Shown: piece by piece, positions 22,668 through 32,162 of the stretch
Numbering within the stretch: the first letter of the stretch is position 1
Layout of the letters: every line of letters starts with the position of its first letter
Virus record (IMG/VR): IMGVR_UViG_3300010354_000145
Span: 1 to 46,534 of that record
Source of the DNA: a virus
Direction: 5' to 3' (one strand)
Length of the DNA: 46,534 bases
Program-made: the position numbers and the translations under genes
The notes under the pieces: model-generated
Database searches by the model: none
Told to the model about the DNA's origin: nothing
The model's input: the letters and a program-made list of their open reading frames with translations, nothing else

Positions 22668-25600
22668 ATGCCACAAGAAACGAATCTTAACGTCTCTCCT
22701 TATTTTGATGACTTTGATCCTACTAAAGGATATCATAAAATTTTATTTAAACCAGGGTATCCAGTTCAGGCTAGAGAATTAACAACTTTACAATCAATAT
22801 TACAAAATCAAATTGAGCAGTTTGGAACTCATACTTTTAAAGAAGGAACTCCTATAATTGATGGAAGTATAACTTATAGAAATGACTTAAATGTCGTAGT
22901 TATAGAAGATCAATATCAAGGAATATCAGTAGAGTTAATTTTACCTTATTTAATAGGAAAAAAAATTAAAGGACAAACTAGTGGTATAACCGCTGTAGTA
23001 AATTCATATCTTATACCATCATTGTCCTCAATTGGTAGAACTACTCTTTATGTAAATTATCTAGATTCTAGTTCTTCAAATAATGAAAATAAAGTATTTT
23101 TAGATGGAGAAACTCTTTTATTTGAAGATGAAGCGGAATCTTTATTTTTGAATGAAAATTCTTCTTCTTTACCCCAAAGATCGGAAGGATTTGCAATAAC
23201 TGTCTCTCAAAATTGCACTACAATTGGATCTGCGGTTTTCATTGATAATGGAGTTTATTTCATCAGAGGATATTTTGTACAAATATCTAGGAATACTTTG
23301 TATTTGGATCAATATTCAAATAATCCAAGTTATAAGGTAGGTTTGCGTATTTTTGAAGAATTTATTAATTCATACGAAGATTCTACTTTAAATGATAATT
23401 CTCAAGGATTTTCAAATTATGCTGCTCCTGGAGCAGATAGATTTAAGATAACCGCAGTTTTAGACAAAATTGGATTAGATTCTACAGATAATGAAAATTT
23501 TGTTCAACTTTTAGAAATAAGAAATGGGATTCTAATCTCTGCTAATAGAACTACAGAGTATAATAAACTTTCTCAAGAGTTTGCTAGAAGAACATTTGAT
23601 GAATCTGGGGATTATTATATTAAACCACCAAATATTACAGCACAAGAAACTTTAAATGATTTAAAAGGAAACAATGGGGTATTTCTAGAAAATCAATTAA
23701 CTTATAATAATAACTTCCCAAGCGAAGATATTGGAACATATACAATTTCTCCATTAAAAGCATATATTAGAGGATTTGAAGTTGAAACTATTTCCCCAAC
23801 ATTTATAGATTTTAAAAAACCAAGAACTACTAAAATTTTAGAAAATCAATCTATCAATTATTTTACTGGTCCAACATATACGCTGAATAGAGTATATGGA
23901 TCTCCTATAGTTAGTATTTCTACCTCTTATACAGTAAGTCTTAGGGACTCAAGAGTTGGATTATCACAGACTACAGCACCAGGAACGGAAATTGGTCTTG
24001 CAAGGGTTTATGATTTTGCATTAGAGTCTGGATCATATAACACATCAAATTTAGACACAAATCAATGGGACATATCTCTTTATGATGTCCAAACATACAC
24101 TGCTGTTGAATTAAATGAACCAATAACTATTTCAGTTCCTACACACATTAAAGGAAAAGAGAGTGGGGCAATTGGATACCTTAGATATGATGTTTCAAAC
24201 AATAGAAATCTAACTGTATACGATACTAAAGGCAAATTTTCTCTTGGAGAAAAATTAATTTTTAATGGAATTGAGAACACACGAGTTACTACTAAAGTTA
24301 AAAATTATGGAACTGGAGATGTTAAGTCTTTATATGGAATAGTTGGAAGTGCTTATACTTTTACGGCAGATACAGTTCAATCTACTTTATCAATTATAGG
24401 TCAAGTATCAATTACACAACAATCTGGTGGAATTAGCACAGTCACTTCTTCAAATGCAAATTTTGTTGGAGTTGCGTCTACTGGTAATTTAGTATCTTTT
24501 TCAAATCCCGGATTATCGACAAATACTTATGCAAAAATTGAAAGCGTTTCTTCAAATTCACTAACAATTAGTGGATTAACAACTGTTATTGGCGTTGCAG
24601 ATGGCGGATTGCCGACAGTAACTATTAATCCATCTGATTTTAAAATTTTAACAACCTCCCTTCAATCATCTGTAGATAATACGCTTTATACAGTTTTACC
24701 AAAACAAAATATTGCTTCAGTAGATTTTACTAATTCTAGTTTAACAATTAGAAAACAATTTGACGTTACAATTACTTCCAATTCTACAGGGTCTATTACA
24801 GCATCCACAAATGAAACGTTTTTGCCATATGATGAAGAAAGATATGTGTTAATTCGTGAAGATGGATCGACAGAACCGTTAAGCTCTGATAAATTCTCTT
24901 TTACAAATGGATCCCAAACTTTAACTATTAATGGTCTTGGATCAAACGGAAATGCTAAATTAATTACAACTCTCAGAAAGATTAATATCAAATCTAAAAT
25001 TAAAGTAAAAAATAGAATAAAATCTATTATTGTAGATAAATCAAAATATTCTGCTTCTGGTACTGGAACAACAACTTTAAATGATGGACTTACTTATGGA
25101 AATTATCCATATGGAACTAGAGTTCAAGACGAAGAAATTTGCTTACTTGAACCTGATGTAACTAAAATATATGGAATTTTTGAATCTAATGACACGAATA
25201 ATCCAGATTTGCCGTCTATTATTCTAACATCACTTTCTGGCCCAACTAATAAAACTGGAGATCTTCTCATCGGAGAAGAATTTATTGGAGAAACAAGTCA
25301 GTCTATTGGTATTTACAGCGAAAAAATTAATGATTTAAAAATAGGATTTAATTATTTAAATTCAAATACTTTTATAAATGGAGAAAAAATAACTTTTAAA
25401 GACTCTGGTATTACTGGATTTATATCTTTGTTGGACGCTGGAGATAGAGACATTACTTCTCAGTTTATTTTAGAATCTGGACAAAAAGATACAATTTATG
25501 ATCAATCAAAAATTATTAGAAATTCTACGTTCAAAGAACCCACAAAAAAACTCAAAATATTTTTTGAATCTGCAAGTTTCTTGTCTGCAGATACTGGAGA

Positions 25601-28022
25601 CTTAACTACTACTAATTCTTATGAGCAATTTGATTATTGCGATATAAACACAATAAATGGTATTCGAAATTCAGATATCTTAGATATTAGACCTAGAGTT
25701 TCTACTCCAACTATTACGGAGGGATCAAGATCTCCATTTGAATTTTTATCAAGATCATTTACTTCATCTGGAAACAGTGCAGCAAATATTCTTGCATCCG
25801 ACGAATCAATTTTATTGAGTTACTCATTTTATTTACCAAGAATTGATAAAATTTTCTTAACAAAAGATGGAGTTTTTCAATTAAGTAATGGAACTCCATC
25901 AGAAATTCCACAAGAACCGATTTCAAACGATGATGCACTACAGATAGCAACTATTGCACTTCCAGCTTATCTTTGCAATATTAACGATGTTAGTATTAAC
26001 TTGAATCAGTATAAGCGTTATAAAATGTCCGATATCAGTAAACTTGAGGACAGAATTAAAAACTTAGAATTTTATACCGCTCTTTCATTACTTGAAATTG
26101 ATACGTCAAATCTTTTAATACAAGATGCCAACGGATTGAATAGATTTAAATCTGGATTTTTTGTAGATGATTTTTCAACTACAATTTCGCAGAAAAAAAT
26201 AACAATTGTTAAAAATAGTATTGATATATCAAATTCAGAGTTAAGACCAACTCATTATTCTACTTCTATTGATTTATTACTTGGAACAAATTCACTTTCT
26301 GGTATTAGTACTTCTGGAGGAAATCCTTTAGCAGATTTACGAACTGATAATAGCTTAATTGGAAGTGGAGTAAGAAGAACTGGACAACTTATTACTTTAG
26401 ATTATACCGAGGTTGCACATATAACTCAACCATATTCATCTAGAGTTGTAAATGTAACTCCATATGTTGCAGATTATTTTGGAGGAACTATCCAATTATT
26501 CCCATCATCAGACTTGTGGGTTGATCAGGTTAGAGTTGAAGCAAAAACAGTTAACGCGGAAGGAAATTATAATCAAACAAAATCTCAACTAACTGCCCAA
26601 GGATTTGATGCACAAACTGGATTTGGTCCAGTAACATGGGGATCGTGGGAAACAGTTTGGACTGGATCTAATGTTTCTACAAGCACTAGAGAAGTAACAA
26701 GAGGTTATCAAGTCTTTAGTGAACAACTTAATACGACAACAAAAACTGGAACGTCAACCAGACAAGGAACAAGAAAAGTATTAAAGGAAGATTTTGCAAA
26801 TACTTCTTTTGGAGACAGAGTTTTAAATTCTCAAGTTATTCCAAATATAAGATCAAGAAATATAGAATTTATTGCAAAGAGATTAAAACCATCCACAGCA
26901 GTTTATGCATTTTTTGATGGAGTAAATGTAAATAAATTTGTTATTCCAAAACTTTTGGAAATAACGATGTCTAGTGGTGTATTTAATATTGGCGAAACGG
27001 TTGTAGGATCTTTTGATGATAAAAATTCAACTTCTCCAAAAATTACATTTAGAGTAGCACAACAAAATCATAAGTATGGAAGTTATAACAGTCCTTCAGA
27101 TGTTTACACTATAGACCCTTATACCAGAAATTCAACAATTTCTTCAAATTATTCCGCAACTTCAACTATTTTAAATATCGATACTTATAGTTTATCCAAT
27201 CAACCACAAGGACAATTTAGTGGATATGTTGCTGTCGGTATGAAATTAAGAGGTCAAACAAGTGGTGCAGAAGCAACAATTAGTAATTTAAGATTAGTAA
27301 CTGATAATCTTGGTGTTGTTATTGGATCTTTCTTTATACCGGATGGAAATATTAACGTGAATCCAAAGTTTGAATGTGGAACTAAGTTATTCAGACTTAC
27401 AAGTAGTTCTTCAAATGCTCAAGTTGTAGGATCATTTACAACTGCAGCAGAAGAAAGATATTTTGCCGAAGGAAAAATCAATACTGTCCAAGAGAATATT
27501 ATAGCAATAAGAAATGCTAGAGTTGAAACACAAAATACATCAGAAAGTCAAGTCGTATCTGAGACTGGTGATCCAGTTGTTGTTAGTAGCACTTTGATTA
27601 GAACAATTCCACCACCGCCACCTCCACCACCTCCACCACCACCTCCACCACCAAGGCCGCCTGGTCCTCCACCACAACCGCCACCACCAAGGCCGCCTGT
27701 TCCACCGCCACCATTACCAATAAATGCACCACCAAGAGTTCCTCCTCCACCTCCACCTCCACCTCCACCACCACCTCCACCGCCACCAGCGGTAACGGGT
27801 TCTTGGGTAATCGGCAAAGGTGGCGTACAATGGCAGTCAACAAATCCTTTTGTTCCGCAAGTATATCCACCTACCTTTAACGCAGGAGGTACAATAAATT
27901 ATAGTGCTCCTGGCGGAGCAATAGTATCTCAAGGTTCAGGTAGATCTGATATAAACTTGAAGAAAAATATTAAAAATATTGATAATGCGCTAATCAGACT
28001 ACTAAATATTAAAACTAATTAA
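22668..28022 (+). CDS. DUF4815-type baseplate/tail fibre protein, N-terminal part, 1784 aa
   Basis: Occupies the gp9/gp10 position and is probably a baseplate-attached structural or fibre protein. The N-terminus (PYFDDFDPTKGYHKILFKPG, PVQARELTTLQSILQNQIEQ) is the signature of the DUF4815 family. The middle contains 'SGAxGYLRY...FSLGEKL' beta modules. Near the end, residues about 1648-1707 are almost pure proline, followed by a Gly-rich stretch (SWVIGKGGVQW) and SGRSDINLKKNIKNIDNA, the beginning of an S74 intramolecular chaperone with its Ser1760-Asp1761 pair. A TAA then cuts the S74 domain short; its remainder is in the next ORF in another frame. In relatives I recall, the DPLAQSF region of the 834 aa gene belongs to this same protein, so the gene seems split by an insertion. 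Confidence 0.8.
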   Translation: MPQETNLNVSPYFDDFDPTKGYHKILFKPGYPVQARELTTLQSILQNQIEQFGTHTFKEGTPIIDGSITYRNDLNVVVIEDQYQGISVELILPYLIGKKIKGQTSGITAVVNSYLIPSLSSIGRTTLYVNYLDSSSSNNENKVFLDGETLLFEDEAESLFLNENSSSLPQRSEGFAITVSQNCTTIGSAVFIDNGVYFIRGYFVQISRNTLYLDQYSNNPSYKVGLRIFEEFINSYEDSTLNDNSQGFSNYAAPGADRFKITAVLDKIGLDSTDNENFVQLLEIRNGILISANRTTEYNKLSQEFARRTFDESGDYYIKPPNITAQETLNDLKGNNGVFLENQLTYNNNFPSEDIGTYTISPLKAYIRGFEVETISPTFIDFKKPRTTKILENQSINYFTGPTYTLNRVYGSPIVSISTSYTVSLRDSRVGLSQTTAPGTEIGLARVYDFALESGSYNTSNLDTNQWDISLYDVQTYTAVELNEPITISVPTHIKGKESGAIGYLRYDVSNNRNLTVYDTKGKFSLGEKLIFNGIENTRVTTKVKNYGTGDVKSLYGIVGSAYTFTADTVQSTLSIIGQVSITQQSGGISTVTSSNANFVGVASTGNLVSFSNPGLSTNTYAKIESVSSNSLTISGLTTVIGVADGGLPTVTINPSDFKILTTSLQSSVDNTLYTVLPKQNIASVDFTNSSLTIRKQFDVTITSNSTGSITASTNETFLPYDEERYVLIREDGSTEPLSSDKFSFTNGSQTLTINGLGSNGNAKLITTLRKINIKSKIKVKNRIKSIIVDKSKYSASGTGTTTLNDGLTYGNYPYGTRVQDEEICLLEPDVTKIYGIFESNDTNNPDLPSIILTSLSGPTNKTGDLLIGEEFIGETSQSIGIYSEKINDLKIGFNYLNSNTFINGEKITFKDSGITGFISLLDAGDRDITSQFILESGQKDTIYDQSKIIRNSTFKEPTKKLKIFFESASFLSADTGDLTTTNSYEQFDYCDINTINGIRNSDILDIRPRVSTPTITEGSRSPFEFLSRSFTSSGNSAANILASDESILLSYSFYLPRIDKIFLTKDGVFQLSNGTPSEIPQEPISNDDALQIATIALPAYLCNINDVSINLNQYKRYKMSDISKLEDRIKNLEFYTALSLLEIDTSNLLIQDANGLNRFKSGFFVDDFSTTISQKKITIVKNSIDISNSELRPTHYSTSIDLLLGTNSLSGISTSGGNPLADLRTDNSLIGSGVRRTGQLITLDYTEVAHITQPYSSRVVNVTPYVADYFGGTIQLFPSSDLWVDQVRVEAKTVNAEGNYNQTKSQLTAQGFDAQTGFGPVTWGSWETVWTGSNVSTSTREVTRGYQVFSEQLNTTTKTGTSTRQGTRKVLKEDFANTSFGDRVLNSQVIPNIRSRNIEFIAKRLKPSTAVYAFFDGVNVNKFVIPKLLEITMSSGVFNIGETVVGSFDDKNSTSPKITFRVAQQNHKYGSYNSPSDVYTIDPYTRNSTISSNYSATSTILNIDTYSLSNQPQGQFSGYVAVGMKLRGQTSGAEATISNLRLVTDNLGVVIGSFFIPDGNINVNPKFECGTKLFRLTSSSSNAQVVGSFTTAAEERYFAEGKINTVQENIIAIRNARVETQNTSESQVVSETGDPVVVSSTLIRTIPPPPPPPPPPPPPPPRPPGPPPQPPPPRPPVPPPPLPINAPPRVPPPPPPPPPPPPPPPPAVTGSWVIGKGGVQWQSTNPFVPQVYPPTFNAGGTINYSAPGGAIVSQGSGRSDINLKKNIKNIDNALIRLLNIKTN
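27605..27790 (+). repeat. Poly-proline coding repeat (CCA/CCG/CCT tracts)
   Basis: Two runs of roughly 16 prolines each, separated by Pro/Arg/Gly/Gln-rich and PINAPPRV segments, encoded by simple CCA/CCT/CCG repeats. A rigid polyproline-II linker is expected. The C-rich coding strand makes the opposite strand read as spurious poly-Gly frames. Confidence 0.9.
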
Positions 28023-28027
28023 TTGAA

Positions 28028-28360
28028 ATGACTTTGAAAAAATTATTAAAAATAAATGGAAAACAATATGAGTGGAATGAAAAAATGGCTGAGTTAACAG
28101 GTGTAAGAGGAATTCATCATGGAGTTATAGCTCAGGAAGTTCAAAAAGAATTTCCTGAGATGGTTTATAAAGGTTCTGATGGTTATTTGTGTGTTGATTA
28201 TATTCAGTTAATTCCTGTAATGATCGAAGCGATTAAAGAATTAAAGCAAGAAATTGATGCTCTCAAAACAAATAGTTCAAACACCACAGTAGAAACAAAA
28301 ACTGGTGAAACTCTATGGACATGGGGTTCTAACAGTTATGGAAAAATTAGGACAAAATAA
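28028..28360 (+). CDS. Separated S74 chaperone half with RCC1-like remnant, 110 aa
   Basis: Starts 5 bases after the stop of the DUF4815 protein, in a different frame. It reads TLKKLLKINGKQYEWNEKMA, then HHGVIAQEVQKEFPEMVYKG and LCVDYIQLIPVMIEAIKEL, the central and C-terminal parts of a Peptidase_S74 (endosialidase-type) chaperone domain, ending in the usual coiled helix. The catalytic Ser-Asp and LKKNI part are on the upstream gene. The C-terminus LWTWGSNSYGKIRTK begins like an RCC1 repeat. Removing one A from the run at 28342-28346 would restore YGKLGQNNLTQYSSK. It is either a trans-acting chaperone subunit or decay of a fibre module; both remain open. Confidence 0.6.
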   Translation: MTLKKLLKINGKQYEWNEKMAELTGVRGIHHGVIAQEVQKEFPEMVYKGSDGYLCVDYIQLIPVMIEAIKELKQEIDALKTNSSNTTVETKTGETLWTWGSNSYGKIRTK

Positions 28361-28421
28361 TTTAACACAATATTCATCTAAATAATGTATCATAGAATAA
28401 TAAAAGTCAACAGATATTAAA

Positions 28422-30926
28422 ATGAAAATTGTAGATCCTTTAGCACAGTCATTTTACGTTGATCCAGAAACTGGAATTTTTGTTACTTCTGTTGACTTAT
28501 ATTTTTGGTCAAAGGATGATAATTTACCACTGACTGTGCAACTTAGACCTATGGAATTGGGTCTTCCAACTCAAAAAGTATATCCTTTTAGTGAAGTTGT
28601 TTTGGATCCAAAAGATGTTAAAATTTCTAATGATGCGACAATTCCAACAAAAGTAACTTTTGAATCTCCAATCTACTTAAGTGGTAGAAAATTTCATTCG
28701 ATTGTTTTATTATCTAATTCAGATCAATATAATGTTTGGGTTTCTAAATTAGGTGAATTTGATGTTACTTCTAGTTCTGGAGTAGAATCAAAGCAAATTT
28801 TAGTTACAAAACAACCACTATCTGGTGGACTATTTAAATCACAAAATGCAGTAACTTGGAATGAAAGTCCATATGAGGATTTGAAGTTTACTTTATACAC
28901 AGCATTTTTTCTCGGACCAAGAGGTGATATAAATTTCTATAATCCCGAATTAAATACTGGAAACGCTCAAATTGCAACCTTATTACCAAATGCACTTGAG
29001 TTTTCTTCAAAAAAAATAAGGGTTGGTTTGGGGACCACAGTTCAAGACTCCGGATTAACTCTTGGAAATACAATCAGCCAACAAAATACAAATGCAACAG
29101 GTAATTATGTAGGATCTGCAGGCACTGCATTTGGATCTTTGAGGATTGTTAATGCTGGAGTTGGTTATACACCATCATCTGGATCGCAAGTTTATAGCGG
29201 CATTGCTCTCACTAGCATCACAGGAAATGGTAGAAACGCTACTGCAAATATCACTATTACTAATGGAGTAGCGGTTGCAGCGACAATAAGTGATGGTGGT
29301 ACTGGATATGTTATTGGTGATATTATTACCGCTACTCAAATAGGTTCTCAAACTTTAGGAAGAAATTTACAATTATCTGTCCAAAATTTAAGTGGAATTA
29401 ATGAATTAATCTTAGATAATGTTCAGGGTGATTTTGAAGCTGGTGTTGGAAAAACAATAAGATATACAAATAATCTTGGAATAACTACGGATTTAAATTA
29501 CTCCGTTGGTGGAAATATTGTGATACCTGCAGATGGTATACAAGTTGAAACCGATGGATTAAATATCAAAGTAAATCATAAGAACCATGGTATGCACGCT
29601 GGAGAAAACATTGTAAAAATTTCTAATGTTCTTTCTGATGTAAAACCAATAAAAATTACAGCAGGTTATGCTAAAAATTCTTCTTCAGATATTTTAGTAA
29701 GCGAAACTATAAACTTTTCAACTTTTGAAAATGTAGGGATAAGCAGTACAAATCCAGGTTATATTTTAATAGGAGATGAGATACTATCCTATGAGGGAGT
29801 GACCTCAAATTCTTTAACTGGTGTTACCAGACAAATTGATCAAACACTATCATCTAGTTATTCTGAAGGAACATCGGTTTATAAGTATGAATTAAATGGT
29901 ATATCTTTAAGGAGAATTAACACGAATCATACATTACAAGATGCTACTGTTAATGATCCTATTGATCTTGATTATTATACGATAAAAATTGATACTTCTC
30001 AAGATGGAAAAACTACATCACTTCCCCAAGGACAAGTTGATAGAAGTGTTGGTATTAGTTTTCCAAAACTTTATGCAAAAGAAACAAAATCTGCGGGAGG
30101 AAATTTAATTAATGCAACACAAAATATACAATATGAAATTGTAAGACCTAATATTCAAACGTTAACTCCAAATGGAACTAGCATTTCAGCAAAGATGAGA
30201 ACTATTGGGGGAACTAGTGTTGATGGAAATGAAATTTCCTTCGAAGACAAAGGATTTTCAGACATTTCCTTAAGTTCAAATAATTACTTTGATTCTCCAA
30301 GATTAGTATGTTCAAAAGTAAATGAAGATGAAAGGCTGGATAATATTTCTGGGAATAAGTCTTTGAATATTAATTTATCTTTAACGTCAACGGACGCTTT
30401 CATTTCTCCAGTTATTGATTTGGATAGGATTGGATTGGTTTTAATTACAAATAGAGTTAATAATCCAATTCAAAATTATATTACAGATAACAGAGTGAAC
30501 ACACTTGAGGACGATCCATCTTCATTTGTGTATGCAACCAATAGTATTGCTTTAGAGGCACCTGCAACATCCATTAAACTTTTGTTAGCAGCTTATGTTA
30601 ATATTTTTAGCGATTTGAGAGCACTTTATGCAATTCAAAATGATCCAAACGAAACACCAGTTTATTACCCATTTCCTGGATTTTCTAATTTAGATTCTTC
30701 GGGACAAGTTATTGAGGATTCATTGAGTGATGGAACTTCCGATAAAAAAGTTGTTAAAACTGATGTTCTTGCGTATGCGAGTGATGAGATACCTTTTAGA
30801 GACTACGAGTTTACAATAGATTCACTTCCTTCTTTTAGATACTTTAGTATTAAAATAGTTGGAACTTCAACTAATCAAGCATTTCCACCTAGAATAAAAG
30901 ATTTTAGAGTTATTGCTCTTGCTTAA
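28422..30926 (+). CDS. Baseplate/tail fibre structural protein, 834 aa
   Basis: Begins MKIVDPLAQSFYVDPETGIF, then SVDLYFWSKDDNLPLTVQLR, ELGLPTQKVYPFSEVVLD and GRKFHSIVLLSNSDQYNVWV. From memory this block normally occurs inside cyanophage DUF4815 proteins, so it looks like the C-terminal part of the 22668 gene, now with its own start. A weak late-like CTAAATAAT lies 35 bases upstream; no strong ribosome site is visible. The middle has a GxGY module (VNAGVGYTPSSG, SDGGTGYVIGD) and a 'GYILIGDEILSYEG' module like those in the gp7-like protein. The C-terminal third (FVYATNSIALEAPATSIKLL, NETPVYYPFPGFSNLD) is a virion-type domain ending in IKDFRVIALA. Confidence 0.75.
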   Translation: MKIVDPLAQSFYVDPETGIFVTSVDLYFWSKDDNLPLTVQLRPMELGLPTQKVYPFSEVVLDPKDVKISNDATIPTKVTFESPIYLSGRKFHSIVLLSNSDQYNVWVSKLGEFDVTSSSGVESKQILVTKQPLSGGLFKSQNAVTWNESPYEDLKFTLYTAFFLGPRGDINFYNPELNTGNAQIATLLPNALEFSSKKIRVGLGTTVQDSGLTLGNTISQQNTNATGNYVGSAGTAFGSLRIVNAGVGYTPSSGSQVYSGIALTSITGNGRNATANITITNGVAVAATISDGGTGYVIGDIITATQIGSQTLGRNLQLSVQNLSGINELILDNVQGDFEAGVGKTIRYTNNLGITTDLNYSVGGNIVIPADGIQVETDGLNIKVNHKNHGMHAGENIVKISNVLSDVKPIKITAGYAKNSSSDILVSETINFSTFENVGISSTNPGYILIGDEILSYEGVTSNSLTGVTRQIDQTLSSSYSEGTSVYKYELNGISLRRINTNHTLQDATVNDPIDLDYYTIKIDTSQDGKTTSLPQGQVDRSVGISFPKLYAKETKSAGGNLINATQNIQYEIVRPNIQTLTPNGTSISAKMRTIGGTSVDGNEISFEDKGFSDISLSSNNYFDSPRLVCSKVNEDERLDNISGNKSLNINLSLTSTDAFISPVIDLDRIGLVLITNRVNNPIQNYITDNRVNTLEDDPSSFVYATNSIALEAPATSIKLLLAAYVNIFSDLRALYAIQNDPNETPVYYPFPGFSNLDSSGQVIEDSLSDGTSDKKVVKTDVLAYASDEIPFRDYEFTIDSLPSFRYFSIKIVGTSTNQAFPPRIKDFRVIALA

Positions 30927-30928
30927 TT

Positions 30929-31156
30929 ATGAACTATTCAAGAATAGAAGGTCATGCTAATTTAATTAGAGATGAGTCAACAAACGCAATTTTAAATACT
31001 AACATGACCGAGTATAAAAATTATCTTGCTTTAAAAAAATCTAAAGAAAATGAGACAAAAAGAATAGAAAATTTAGAGTCTGATATAAAATCCGTGAAGG
31101 ATGATTTAACAGAAATTAAGGATTTACTTAGAGGGATCATCAATGGACCCAGATAA
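30929..31156 (+). CDS. Small coiled-coil structural-region protein, 75 aa
   Basis: MNYSRIEGHANLIRDESTNA is followed by LNTNMTEYKNYLALKKSKEN and a heptad-rich C-terminus (RIENLESDIKSVKDDLTEIK), a probable coiled coil. I recall this type of protein immediately upstream of gp13 in cyanophages; its role is unknown and it might be a minor virion or assembly protein. It starts two bases after the preceding stop and overlaps the next gene by 14 bases. Confidence 0.8.
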   Translation: MNYSRIEGHANLIRDESTNAILNTNMTEYKNYLALKKSKENETKRIENLESDIKSVKDDLTEIKDLLRGIINGPR

Positions 31157-31313
31157 AATTACTTTAGAAAATATATCTAAAATGTTTGAATATGAAAAAC
31201 TTGCTAGAGATATAGATAGTATAGATGATATTGAAACTTTGAGGGATTATTCAAAGTCGTACATTAAATTATATCTCAGTCAACAGGAAGTAATAGCAAA
31301 TCTTAAATTCTAA
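31143..31313 (+). CDS. Small conserved-type protein upstream of gp13, 56 aa
   Basis: ATG 31143, with GAGGG 8 bases upstream inside the preceding gene. The product MDPDKITLENISKMFEYEKL... continues IDSIDDIETLRDYSKSYIKL; it is helical and acidic, similar in layout to small proteins at this place in other cyanophages. Its TAA overlaps the gp13 ATG (TAATG). Three genes (75 aa, 56 aa, gp13) are therefore overlapping and probably coupled. Confidence 0.75.
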   Translation: MDPDKITLENISKMFEYEKLARDIDSIDDIETLRDYSKSYIKLYLSQQEVIANLKF

Positions 31314-32158
31314 TGGCGCAACCATCTACTAGACAAGAACTCATTGATTATTGTAAAAGAAAACTGGGTGCTCCAGTTTTAGAAATTAATGTTGCCGATG
31401 AACAAATTGAAGATTTAGTGGATGATGCAGTTCAATTTTTCCAGGAAAGACATTTTGATGGTGTTTATCCCGCGTTTTATAAGTATAAAGTAACGCAATC
31501 TGATATTGAAAGAGGAAGAGCAGGTTATAGTGGTGAAAGTGTAGGAATAGCGACTACATCTGCAACTACAAATATTGTTGGTACGGCGACAACTTTCACG
31601 TATCAAGAAAACAGTAATTATTTGCAGGTTCCACCTAATATAATTGGAGTAAATAAAATATTTACTTTTGATGGAGCAAATACAATTACTCATAATATGT
31701 TTAGTGTTAAATATCAATTATTTTTAAATGATATTTACTACTGGGGAACAACAGAACTTTTAAGTTATGCAATGGTAAAAACTTATCTTGAAGACTTGGA
31801 TTTTTTGCTCAATACTCAGAAACAAATAAGATTTAATAAAAGACAAGACAGATTGTATTTAGATATTGATTGGGGATCTGTAAGAGAAGGGCAATATTTC
31901 ATAATTGATTGCTACTCAACTCTTGATCCAAGTGATTATTCTAGAGTTTGGAACGATTCTTTCTTAAAACCATATTTAACCTCATTGATCAAAAGACAGT
32001 GGGGGCAAAACATGATGAAATTTACTGGAGTTAAATTACCAGGAGGAGTTGAGTTAAATGGAAGACAAATGTACGATGACGCTCAAAGAGAAATTGATAT
32101 TTTAATGGAAAAAATGTCTAGCACTTATGAACTTCCACCACTAGACATGATCGGATAA
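31313..32158 (+). CDS. gp13: Neck protein gp13
   Basis: A 281 aa protein (T4 gp13 is 309). gp13 forms, with gp14, the neck that closes the filled head and joins the tail. Typical features: RQELIDYCKRKLGAPVLEIN, ADEQIEDLVDDAVQFFQERH, QVPPNIIGVNKIF, and the C-terminal FLKPYLTSLIKRQWGQNMMK, LPGGVELNGRQMYDDAQREI. It directly precedes gp14 by four bases. A small Ser/Thr-rich insertion lies near residues 74-100 (IATTSATTNIVGTATT). Confidence 0.92.
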   Translation: MAQPSTRQELIDYCKRKLGAPVLEINVADEQIEDLVDDAVQFFQERHFDGVYPAFYKYKVTQSDIERGRAGYSGESVGIATTSATTNIVGTATTFTYQENSNYLQVPPNIIGVNKIFTFDGANTITHNMFSVKYQLFLNDIYYWGTTELLSYAMVKTYLEDLDFLLNTQKQIRFNKRQDRLYLDIDWGSVREGQYFIIDCYSTLDPSDYSRVWNDSFLKPYLTSLIKRQWGQNMMKFTGVKLPGGVELNGRQMYDDAQREIDILMEKMSSTYELPPLDMIG

Positions 32159-32162
32159 TAAA

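Noticed and set aside
27548-27870. Minus-strand poly-Gly and poly-Val/Glu reading frames.
   Set aside because: They are the opposite strand of the poly-proline coding repeat in a clear + strand gene.
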